7,324 bases of DNA from positions 1 to 7,324 of the forward strand of contig DHBY01000014.1 in NCBI GenBank assembly GCA_002398845.1. The letters run 5' to 3'. Positions 1-5,933 of this stretch are shown piece after piece (positions within the stretch are counted from its first letter, which is position 1; every line of letters starts with the position of its first letter). The notes beneath the pieces are model-generated. The model saw only the letters and a list, made by a program, of their open reading frames with translations. It searched no databases and was not told the origin of the DNA. Source of the DNA: Firmicutes bacterium UBA4916. GTDB lineage: Bacteria > Bacillota > Clostridia > Tissierellales > Tepidimicrobiaceae. A program made the position numbers and the translations under genes.

Positions 1-866
1 TCTTTATAAAAGTTATTAATATTTAGCCGAGGTCCTGTTACATCATTTAATAATATTATATATTCACCATCTATAAATTCTATAGTTGCATCTGGAGTTA
101 TATATTTAACTCCATTGCTGCTACTATTAAAAGACCTTCCGGGCTTTGGTTCTAAAGTTTTAATATAGTCGCAGATTTCTTGAACTTCTTTTAGTTCTAT
201 ATTTAGTTCCTTTGAAATTTTTAATAATCTATTGTTTGCTACATCTTCTAAATATTCTTCTATTACTTTCCTAATATATGGATTTTTGTTTTTGTCTTCC
301 CTTATTTGAATTAGCAAACATTCCTTTAAGTTTCTTGCCCCCACGCCTAATGGTTCAAAAGTTTGGATAGTATATAAAACGTTTTCAACGTCCCCATCTA
401 AGACTCCTAAATCCAATGCTATTTGTTCAACAGTAGCAACCAAGTATCCATTTTCATCAATATTTTCGATTAATATTTCTCCAATTTCTATATCTTTTTC
501 ATCTATTTCCGATACATTTAATTGAAATAATAAGTTTTCTCTCAAAGAAGGTGAATAGCTTACAAAATTCTCATAGCTATATTCTTTAGCATTTTTATCC
601 CTTTGAGGCTTGTAGCTAACATCATCGTATTTTCCAATATACTCTTTCCAATCAATCTCTTCTCTTTCCTTGGCATAGTCATCTATATTATCATATTCTT
701 CCTCTGATTTTTCTACATCGAGCATAGGATTTTCTTCAATTTGTTTTTCCAAATACTCATTTAATTCTTGACTAGTAAACTGGAGTAGTTGAATAGCTTG
801 TCTTAATTCTGGCGTCATAACTAGTTTTTGAACTTGTTCAAGAGCCAAATTATATCCCAATTTCAT
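1..866 (-). CDS. rpoN: RNA polymerase sigma-54 factor RpoN (SigL), N-terminal 288 residues, cut by window edge
   Basis: Sigma-54 directs core RNA polymerase to -24/-12 promoters and needs an ATP-driven activator to open DNA. An uninterrupted frame of 288 codons runs from ATG 866-864 to position 1. Region I (residues 1-48) has the typical Gln/Leu-rich activator-interacting sequence, with LVMTPELRQAIQLLQ at 15-29 and EENPML at 44-49. An acidic, low-complexity region II follows (about 50-105). The core-binding region then shows ENIDENGYL (134-142), FEPLGVGARNLKECLLIQI (170-188), EPKPGRSF (239-246) and LNDVTGPRLNIN (273-284), all family landmarks. The C-terminal helix-turn-helix and RpoN box lie outside the window, so integrity of the 3' end is unknown. 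The start is backed by an SD-like GGGAGTGAG at 879-871. The gene has its own promoter and is separated from the transporter operon by a terminator. No frameshift or unusual codon is visible in the part present. Confidence 0.94.
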   Translation of the reverse strand, partial: MKLGYNLALEQVQKLVMTPELRQAIQLLQFTSQELNEYLEKQIEENPMLDVEKSEEEYDNIDDYAKEREEIDWKEYIGKYDDVSYKPQRDKNAKEYSYENFVSYSPSLRENLLFQLNVSEIDEKDIEIGEILIENIDENGYLVATVEQIALDLGVLDGDVENVLYTIQTFEPLGVGARNLKECLLIQIREDKNKNPYIRKVIEEYLEDVANNRLLKISKELNIELKEVQEICDYIKTLEPKPGRSFNSSSNGVKYITPDATIEFIDGEYIILLNDVTGPRLNINNFYK

Positions 867-888
867 TAAGCTCACTCCCACTGTTATC

Positions 889-928
889 AATAATATTAAT
901 AGATAATTATTCATCCATTAATATTATT
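889..928. repeat. 12-bp perfect inverted repeat overlapping the rpoN -10 and start site
   Basis: AATAATATTAAT (889-900) is the exact reverse complement of ATTAATATTATT (917-928), separated by 16 nt. The right arm overlaps the first three bases of the -10 hexamer and the predicted transcription start near 919. Only part of the structure would therefore be transcribed. This fits a DNA operator better than an RNA hairpin, but the region is very AT-rich and chance cannot be excluded. Confidence 0.5.
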
Positions 929-954
929 ATACCAAAATACTCGCTAAAGTACAA
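926..954 (-). promoter_or_regulatory. Sigma-A promoter of rpoN with extended -10
   Basis: Read on the minus strand, TTGTAC at 954-949 is followed by a 17-nt spacer and TATAAT at 931-926. The bases just before the -10 form TGG, giving the extended TGnTATAAT motif. The expected start of transcription is near 919, leaving an untranslated leader of about 53 nt before the rpoN ATG at 866. It lies directly downstream of the transporter terminator, so rpoN appears to be transcribed independently. Confidence 0.85.
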
Positions 955-971
955 AACCATTTGTTATCAGA

Positions 972-1007
972 CAAAAAGCTTTTGGCCTCCATGGAAACCA
1001 AAAGCTT
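972..1007 (-). terminator. Rho-independent terminator of the nucleoside transporter operon
   Basis: The arms AAGCTTTTGG (976-985) and CCAAAAGCTT (998-1007) form a perfect 10-bp stem with a 12-nt loop. On the minus-strand transcript the stem is followed by a U-rich tract (UUUGUCU, extending the U's of the stem itself). It begins only 4 nt after the stop codon of the last permease gene (1014-1012) and lies upstream of the rpoN promoter. Confidence 0.88.
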
Positions 1008-1011
1008 AATT

Positions 1012-1950
1012 TTAACCTTGATTCTTTTCATATGGTAGACCATTTGCAGCTGGTCCGCTAGCTTCTCCAACAAATACCATTAGTACTATTATGGTTATTA
1101 CATATGGTATCATAGCTAAAATTTGAGATGACACCTTTAAGCTGGTACCACCTAAATATACAACTAATCCTTGAGCTGCACCAAATAAAAGGCATCCCCA
1201 CATGGCACCTTGAGGTTTCCAGTTGCCAAATATCATAGCTGCTAATGCTATAAAGCCTTGTCCTGATACCAATGAAGCCCTATAGTTGGATACAACAGCT
1301 GTACTTAAAGCAGCTCCTCCAAATCCTGCAAATACACCAGATAAAATAACAGCTAAATATTTCATCTTATATACGTTTACACCTAAAGTTTCTGCTGCTC
1401 TTGGATGTTCTCCAACGGATCTTATTCTTAAACCTAATTTTGTCTTATATAATAAAAACCAAACAAGGAACACCAATATAAATGCAATATATACCGTGGC
1501 ATATTGATTTAATACAGAGTTCAAAAAAGAATCAGGTGGAAGAATATTATTGAGCGGTCTTGGAATCTTATGATTTAAATCTAAGGGTAAAGTCATAGCC
1601 GCCCCGTCAAAAAATATTTTACATAGATATAGGGCCAACCCTGGGCCTATAAAGTTCATAGCAATACCCGAAACCACATGATCAGCAGTAAAGGTTACAC
1701 AAGCAACAGCATGCAAAAGAGCCAATGCGCCACCTGCTAATCCTGCTACGATAAATCCAATCCAAGGATTTCCACTAAAATATGCTGCAGCAGCGCCTGC
1801 GAAAGCTCCCATAGTCATCATGCCTTCTAATCCTATATTTACCACTCCAGCGTTTTCAGATATTACTCCACCTAATGATGTAAACATTAGAGGTGCAGCA
1901 TACATTAAGCTAATGCCGATTATTATCCCAATATCATTTAATATTTCCAA
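1012..1950 (-). CDS. nupQ: Nucleoside ABC transporter permease, NupQ/YufQ-like (BPD_transp_2 family)
   Basis: This is the second integral membrane subunit of the nucleoside importer and pairs with the upstream permease to form the pore. The protein (about 312 aa, normal for the family) is strongly hydrophobic with roughly eight to ten membrane segments. Family motifs, numbered from GTG 1959, are VVNIGLEGMM (39-48), SVGEHPRAAETLGVNV (181-196, the cytoplasmic loop that contacts the ATPase), GQGFIALAAMIFGNWKPQGA (233-252), and a C-terminal GEASGPAANGLPY (298-310). I place the start at TTG 1950-1948 because the SD AAAGGGGTGA lies about 5 nt upstream of it. The longer GTG start at 1959 sits inside that SD and has no room for another, so three residues (MKK) are dropped. 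The gene overlaps the end of the preceding permease gene by 17 nt, suggesting translational coupling. It is last in the operon and is followed at once by a terminator. Confidence 0.92.
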   Translation of the reverse strand: MEILNDIGIIIGISLMYAAPLMFTSLGGVISENAGVVNIGLEGMMTMGAFAGAAAAYFSGNPWIGFIVAGLAGGALALLHAVACVTFTADHVVSGIAMNFIGPGLALYLCKIFFDGAAMTLPLDLNHKIPRPLNNILPPDSFLNSVLNQYATVYIAFILVFLVWFLLYKTKLGLRIRSVGEHPRAAETLGVNVYKMKYLAVILSGVFAGFGGAALSTAVVSNYRASLVSGQGFIALAAMIFGNWKPQGAMWGCLLFGAAQGLVVYLGGTSLKVSSQILAMIPYVITIIVLMVFVGEASGPAANGLPYEKNQG

Positions 1951-3046
1951 CTTTTTCACCCCTTTTTCTGTCTTTAATTGAGGTTATTATTTCAATTAAC
2001 TTTGGCATCGCTATAAAGAATACTATAATACCAATGATGATGTTTATTACTTCAAAAGGAGCACCAATAGTAGGTTGTAATTTACTTCCTCCATATTTTA
2101 AGCCGCCAAATAGCAAAGCAGCTGGTATACAGCCTAATGGGCTATTGCCTGCAATTAAGGATACTGCTATACCATCAAAGCCATAACCTTCCATAGTTGC
2201 TAATACAGCAGTTTCTTTAGACACTCCCAATACTTGAACTGCTCCTGCAAGACCAGACAATGCTCCTGCAATCATCATGGATATAACGATATTTTTCTTA
2301 ACATTTATCCCACCATATTCTGCTGCATCTTTATTAAGTCCTACAGCTCTTAATTGATATCCTAAAGTAGTATGTTTTAATATATACCACATTAATATAG
2401 CAACTAAAATAGCAATTATAAAGCCATAATTTACTGGCGGATTTAAAAAGCCTCTTAAAAAGTCATTGTCTTTAAGAAATGCTTTACCCACCTCTGATGT
2501 TTTCCACTTTCCTAGTATATTTATGCTAGCGGATTCCAGTATTTTATGGGATGCATCTTTATTTGGTCTTTTAAAGCCTTCTGTGAAAACCATAAAATTG
2601 CTAAAATATAGTGCAATCCAATTTAACATTATTGTCGTAATAACTTCATTTATTCCAAATTTTGATTTTAAAAGTCCTGCAAAACCTGCCCATAAAGCTC
2701 CTGCTAAACATCCTGCTAATATAGCTACTATTGGATGAATTACAGGAGGCAATTTAATAAAATATCCTACCAGAGTTGCGACTAAAGACCCTATTATAAA
2801 CTGGCCTTCTGCTCCAATATTAAAAAGTCCAGTCCTAAATGCAAAAGCAACGGAAACACCAGTTAATATTAAAGGTGTAGATCTTATAATTGTCCAGGAA
2901 ATATATTTAGGTTTGCCAAAGACCCCTTTTATCATTACTCCATATGCTTCTATTGGATTAAATCCTGCAATGCTTAATACTATTGCCCCAACTATTAATC
3001 CAAATAGAATCGATAATAAAACTATTAAGAATCTATTTTGCTTCAT
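1934..3046 (-). CDS. nupP: Nucleoside ABC transporter permease, NupP/YufP-like (BPD_transp_2 family)
   Basis: This is the first of two membrane subunits of the nucleoside importer, 370 aa, as expected for the family. An N-terminal membrane anchor (about 6-28) is followed by several hydrophobic spans. The conserved TGLFNIGAEGQFIIGSL (72-88) marks the BPD_transp_2 domain. A polar stretch at about 155-205 is probably an extracytoplasmic loop. LRAVGLNKDAAEYGGINV (232-249) is the likely coupling loop to the ATPase, and GYGFDGIAVSLIAGNSPLG (287-305) is a second family signature. The C-terminus is basic (KDRKRGEK), fitting a cytoplasmic tail. The ATG at 3046-3044 has a perfect SD, AGGAGGT at 3060-3054, 7 nt upstream. 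That SD sits inside the last codons of the ATPase gene, which overlaps this gene by 14 nt. Its own 3' end overlaps the next permease gene. The tight overlaps imply a fixed-ratio complex. Confidence 0.94.
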   Translation of the reverse strand: MKQNRFLIVLLSILFGLIVGAIVLSIAGFNPIEAYGVMIKGVFGKPKYISWTIIRSTPLILTGVSVAFAFRTGLFNIGAEGQFIIGSLVATLVGYFIKLPPVIHPIVAILAGCLAGALWAGFAGLLKSKFGINEVITTIMLNWIALYFSNFMVFTEGFKRPNKDASHKILESASINILGKWKTSEVGKAFLKDNDFLRGFLNPPVNYGFIIAILVAILMWYILKHTTLGYQLRAVGLNKDAAEYGGINVKKNIVISMMIAGALSGLAGAVQVLGVSKETAVLATMEGYGFDGIAVSLIAGNSPLGCIPAALLFGGLKYGGSKLQPTIGAPFEVINIIIGIIVFFIAMPKLIEIITSIKDRKRGEKVGNIK

Positions 3047-4577
3047 CTATAGTACCTCCTCCAGCCATTAAATAACCGAGAGTTTTTTCATCTGCTTCCT
3101 TTGCATCTAATATATCTACAATTTTGCCATCAAATATAACTGCTATCCTATCTGATACATTCATTATTTCATCAAGTTCAAAGGATATCAATAGAACTGC
3201 TTCCCCTTTATCTCTTTGTTCAATTAAATACTTATGAACATATTCTATGGCTCCAACATCCAAGCCTCTTGTTGGTTGTGCAGCTATTAAAACATCTGGG
3301 TCATTTGATATCTCCCTAGCTAATATAACCTTTTGCTGATTACCACCAGATAATTCTCCAGCAATATGTTTGTCATCCCTTGGTCTAATATCAAATTTCT
3401 CGATTAACTCTTTTGCATAATTAGATACTTCTTTATGATTTAACCTACCTTTTCTAGAAAAAGGTTCTTTATGGTAGTTTTCTAATATTATGTTTTCGGC
3501 TACTGTAAAATCTAATATTAAACCTCTTTTTTGTCTATCTTCTGGAATAGTGTTCATGCCATTATCTATAATTTCTTTTGGTGAATGATTAGTTATGTCT
3601 TTTCCATTTAATTTTACAGTGCCACTTTCAATTGGTCTTAATCCTGTGATTCCTTCTATAAACTCAGATTGTCCATTTCCATCGACGCCTGCTATTCCTA
3701 GTATTTCTCCCTTATGAAGCTCTAGGGATAAACCATTTACAGCATTTAGTTTTCTATTATCCTTAACTACTAAATTTTCTACTTTTAAAATTACTTCGCC
3801 TCTACTTGCCTCTTCCTTTTCCACATTAAAGCTAACTTTTCTTCCTACCATCATAGAAGCTAAATCTTCTTCTGTCACTTCATCTACCTTAACAGTATCT
3901 ATTTTCTTTCCTCTTCTTATTATGGTACAATAATCTGCTGCTTGTTTAATTTCCCTTAATTTATGGGTAATAATAATAATGGTCTTGCCTTGATTGGATA
4001 AACTTTTCATAATTTGCATTAATTCTTCAATTTCTTGAGGAGTTAATACAGCTGTAGGTTCATCTAGTATCAATATATCTGCTCCTCTATAAAGAGCTTT
4101 TAGTATTTCTACTCTCTGCTGCATTCCTACAGTTATATCATGAATTTTAGCATTAGGGTCTACATATAGACCATATTTCTTTGATATTTCCTCTACTTCT
4201 TTAGTTGCTTTTTCTATATCTACAACCCCTAAACTTTTGGTAGTTTCCATACCCAATATAATATTCTCTACTACTGTAAAAGTTTCTACCAACATAAAAT
4301 GTTGATGGACCATTCCTATACCATTTTTTATAGCAATACTTGGGTTTGTTATATCTACTTTATTCCCGTTTAAATAGATTTCCCCAGAGGTGGGTTCATA
4401 TAATCCATAGAGCACATTCATTAATGTTGACTTGCCAGCCCCATTTTCTCCGAGTAGTGCATGAATCTCACCTTTATGAACTGTTAAATCTATGTTATCG
4501 TTTGCAACAAAATCCCCAAACTTTTTTGTAATATTTTTCATTTCAATAACTTTGTTATCAAAGTCAATTCTGTTCAA
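3033..4577 (-). CDS. nupO: Nucleoside ABC transporter ATP-binding protein, two fused NBDs, NupO/YufO-like
   Basis: This cytoplasmic ATPase powers nucleoside import. It is 514 aa with two tandem ABC domains. NBD1 has Walker A GENGAGKST (43-51), Q-loop Q92, a degenerate signature ITVGMQQR (148-155), Walker B ILILDEPT (168-175) and switch His205. NBD2 has a degenerate Walker A GVDGNGQSE (297-305, Lys replaced by Gln), a canonical signature LSGGNQQK (409-416), an altered Walker B IAAQPTRGLD (431-440) where the DE pair is AQ, and no His in the switch position (ISFE, 463-466). From general knowledge of such proteins, the Walker A1/signature 2 site should be hydrolytic and the other site mainly ATP-binding. 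The same substitutions are usual in this transporter family, so they are not damage. Translation starts at TTG 4577-4575 with AGGAGG 7 nt upstream. The internal Met13 has no comparable SD. The 3' end overlaps the permease gene by 14 nt. Confidence 0.95.
   Translation of the reverse strand: MNRIDFDNKVIEMKNITKKFGDFVANDNIDLTVHKGEIHALLGENGAGKSTLMNVLYGLYEPTSGEIYLNGNKVDITNPSIAIKNGIGMVHQHFMLVETFTVVENIILGMETTKSLGVVDIEKATKEVEEISKKYGLYVDPNAKIHDITVGMQQRVEILKALYRGADILILDEPTAVLTPQEIEELMQIMKSLSNQGKTIIIITHKLREIKQAADYCTIIRRGKKIDTVKVDEVTEEDLASMMVGRKVSFNVEKEEASRGEVILKVENLVVKDNRKLNAVNGLSLELHKGEILGIAGVDGNGQSEFIEGITGLRPIESGTVKLNGKDITNHSPKEIIDNGMNTIPEDRQKRGLILDFTVAENIILENYHKEPFSRKGRLNHKEVSNYAKELIEKFDIRPRDDKHIAGELSGGNQQKVILAREISNDPDVLIAAQPTRGLDVGAIEYVHKYLIEQRDKGEAVLLISFELDEIMNVSDRIAVIFDGKIVDILDAKEADEKTLGYLMAGGGTIDEAK
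3054..3060 (-). promoter_or_regulatory. Consensus ribosome binding site of nupP embedded in the nupO coding end
   Basis: The minus strand reads AGGAGGT, 7 nt before the nupP ATG. The same bases are part of the Gly-Gly-Gly codons near the ATPase C-terminus (AGGGTIDEAK). A ribosome finishing nupO therefore passes over the nupP SD, which fits coupled translation. It fixes the nupP start at 3046. Confidence 0.85.
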
Positions 4578-4600
4578 TAGGGCCCCTCCTATCTAACCTT

Positions 4601-4630
4601 TTGCAGCTCAGACTTTTGCCTGAGCTGCAA
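4601..4630 (-). other. Intercistronic stem-loop between the nupN and nupO genes
   Basis: TTGCAGCTCAG (4601-4611) and CTGAGCTGCAA (4620-4630) form a perfect 11-bp stem with an 8-nt loop, in the 63-nt gap after the binding-protein gene. On the minus-strand transcript the stem is followed by AAAAGG and then the nupO SD, with no U-tract, so it does not look like an intrinsic terminator in the operon direction. Its position suggests a 3'-end protecting or RNA-processing element that would let the lipoprotein be made in excess of the ATPase. The plus-strand side is followed by a T-rich run, so weak termination of antisense transcripts is also possible. Confidence 0.75.
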
Positions 4631-4640
4631 CTTTATTTTA

Positions 4641-5723
4641 TTATAATGTTTTCATAAATTCCTTATATGTTTCTTCATTAAATGGAACGGTGATTTCTCC
4701 ATCAATAATTAATTTCTTTATATCTTCAACTTCCTTAAGTATTTCTGCTGGTACATGTTTGTCGGAAGTTGGAGCTATATCTACTGCCCCTTCTTCTAAA
4801 CCATATACTACAGTTTGTCCGCCAGGGAATTTTCCATCTACTAAATCTTTAACTACATTGTAAACACCAACGTCAACACGTTTCATAGCTGATGTTAATA
4901 CATTGTCTGGAGCAAGGTAATTTTGGTCTCTATCTACACCAATTACCCATTTATCTTGTTCTTTAGCTGCTTCTATAACACCATTACCAGTATCTCCTGA
5001 AGCGTGGAATATAATATCTGCTCCTTGTTGATACATATTGGTTGCTATAGCTTTACCCTTTGCTGCATCTGAGAAAGATTCAGCATATTGATTTAATACT
5101 TCTATTTCTTTGCCTAATTCTTTAGCTGCATATTGAACGCCTGCTTGGAATCCATAGTCGAATCCCCAGATAACATCTCCAGCTATACCACCAACAAATC
5201 CTACTTTATTAGTTTCAGTCATCTTTCCTGCAATATATCCAACTAAGAATGATGGTTGCTCTTGTTTGAAAACTACTCCTACTGCATTATCAGGAGTCTC
5301 ATCTCCATATGCAAAGTCAACTATAGCATATTTTGTATCAGGATTAGCTTCTGCTGCTTCTTTTAAAGCATCAGATAGTTTAAATCCTATACCCCAGATA
5401 AGATCATTTTCTGCATCAAGTAATGTTTCAAAGTTTGGTGCAAAGTCAGCATCTTGTTGTGATTCTTGATAAGATACTTCAACTCCTAATTCCTTACCTG
5501 CTTGTTCTAAACCTTCCCATGCTGATTGGTTAAAGGATTGGTCATGAACTCCACCCTCATCTGTAACCATGGCAATTTTTAGCTCTTCCCCAGTTCCCTT
5601 ATCTTCTTCTGTTTCAGCATTGCCTTCTGGCTCTGTTGCTGGTGTTTCAGTTTTATTTCCACATCCAACAAGACCAAAAGCCAAAACTGCAATTAACAAT
5701 AATGCCAATAATTTTTTCTTCAA
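4641..5723 (-). CDS. nupN: BMP-family nucleoside-binding lipoprotein (substrate-binding protein), NupN/PnrA-like
   Basis: This extracytoplasmic, membrane-anchored binding protein hands nucleosides to the permeases encoded downstream. It has 360 aa, the family's usual size. A lipoprotein signal peptide (MKKK, then a hydrophobic core) ends in the lipobox LVGC with lipidated Cys21. A Glu/Thr-rich flexible linker (22-47) follows. The BMP domain shows VTDEGGVHDQSFNQSAWEGL (53-72), FKLSDALKEAA (114-124), HASGDTGNGVIEAA (240-253) and GVDRDQ (262-267). By analogy with Treponema PnrA, Phe64 probably stacks on the base and Asp264 probably binds ribose; these matches are inferred by eye. The start is TTG 5723-5721 with SD AAAGGGGAG about 6 nt upstream, and it gives a proper signal peptide. 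It is the first gene of the operon, preceded by a consensus promoter and a structured leader, and followed by a stem-loop. The ligand, guanosine or other nucleosides, is not determined by sequence alone. Confidence 0.95.
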   Translation of the reverse strand: MKKKLLALLLIAVLAFGLVGCGNKTETPATEPEGNAETEEDKGTGEELKIAMVTDEGGVHDQSFNQSAWEGLEQAGKELGVEVSYQESQQDADFAPNFETLLDAENDLIWGIGFKLSDALKEAAEANPDTKYAIVDFAYGDETPDNAVGVVFKQEQPSFLVGYIAGKMTETNKVGFVGGIAGDVIWGFDYGFQAGVQYAAKELGKEIEVLNQYAESFSDAAKGKAIATNMYQQGADIIFHASGDTGNGVIEAAKEQDKWVIGVDRDQNYLAPDNVLTSAMKRVDVGVYNVVKDLVDGKFPGGQTVVYGLEEGAVDIAPTSDKHVPAEILKEVEDIKKLIIDGEITVPFNEETYKEFMKTL

Positions 5724-5841
5724 TTTAAACTCCCCTTTCTTTTTATTCTAAGTTTTTAAATTGAAAACTTATATATAAGTATTTAAAAAAACTTATATAT
5801 GCCCTTTAATGGTTAATGATTTTAAAAAAGCTGTCATTAAC
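5724..5841 (-). promoter_or_regulatory. Structured AT-rich 5' leader of the nucleoside transporter operon
   Basis: About 118 nt separate the predicted transcription start from the nupN TTG. Besides the dyad at its 5' end, it holds a 10-bp hairpin (arms 5771-5780 and 5791-5800, 10-nt loop) and an 8-bp hairpin (arms 5749-5756 and 5764-5771). The 13-mer AAAACTTATATAT occurs at 5764-5776 and 5788-5800, a direct repeat with 24-nt spacing. The segment 5750-5757 can therefore pair with the upstream copy (5787-5794) instead of its local partner. No known riboswitch core, T-box or clear terminator is recognisable. A regulatory role is inference. Confidence 0.45.
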
Positions 5842-5844
5842 ATT
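5808..5844. repeat. Inverted repeat at the nupN transcription start
   Basis: AATGGTTAATGA (5808-5819) pairs with TCATTAACATT (5834-5844), giving 11 bp with a single bulged G. The uninterrupted core is GTTAATGA/TCATTAAC. The right arm spans the predicted transcription start and stops 3 nt short of the -10 hexamer. It could be an operator dyad or a stem-loop at the 5' end of the mRNA. Confidence 0.5.
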
Positions 5845-5847
5845 ATC

Positions 5848-5876
5848 ATTATATAATACTTTACCTTATTTTACAA
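5848..5876 (-). promoter_or_regulatory. Sigma-A promoter of the nucleoside transporter operon
   Basis: On the minus strand, TTGTAA (5876-5871) is followed by an exact 17-nt spacer and a perfect TATAAT (5853-5848). Transcription should begin near 5841. It lies between the grdD terminator and nupN, so the transporter is an independent unit rather than a continuation of the glycine reductase operon. Confidence 0.87.
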
Positions 5877-5890
5877 TGTAGAAAACCTAC

Positions 5891-5933
5891 AAAGAAAAAC
5901 ACTCCAAGATCTCTTGGAGCCTTGGAGTGTTTT
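5891..5933 (-). terminator. Rho-independent terminator of the glycine reductase (grd) unit
   Basis: AAAACACTCCAAG (5896-5908) and CTTGGAGTGTTTT (5921-5933) form a perfect 13-bp stem. On the minus-strand transcript it runs into UUUUUCUUU, a good U-tract. The base of the stem overlaps the grdD stop codon (5934-5932). The 12-nt loop contains another CTTGGAG (5913-5919), so a shorter 7-bp stem with a 4-nt loop is also possible. Confidence 0.92.

Noticed and set aside
4601..4630. Stem-loop as an intrinsic terminator after nupN
   Set aside because: In the direction of transcription the stem is followed by AAAAGG, not a U-tract, and the next gene has a strong SD a few bases later.
5750..5770. CodY-type box near the nupN SD
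   Set aside because: The stretch AAGTTTTC matches only the left half of the AATTTTCWGAAAATT consensus; the right half does not match.
5724..5853. Purine riboswitch in the nucleoside transporter leader
   Set aside because: The TATAATGATAATG string resembles the start of a purine aptamer but is the -10 box and start region. The conserved loop sequences of the three-way junction are absent.
5724..5931. Sigma-54 (-24/-12) promoter upstream of the transporter operon
   Set aside because: No GG-N10-GC pair with a TGGCAC/TTGC context was found on the minus strand; a sigma-A promoter fits exactly instead.
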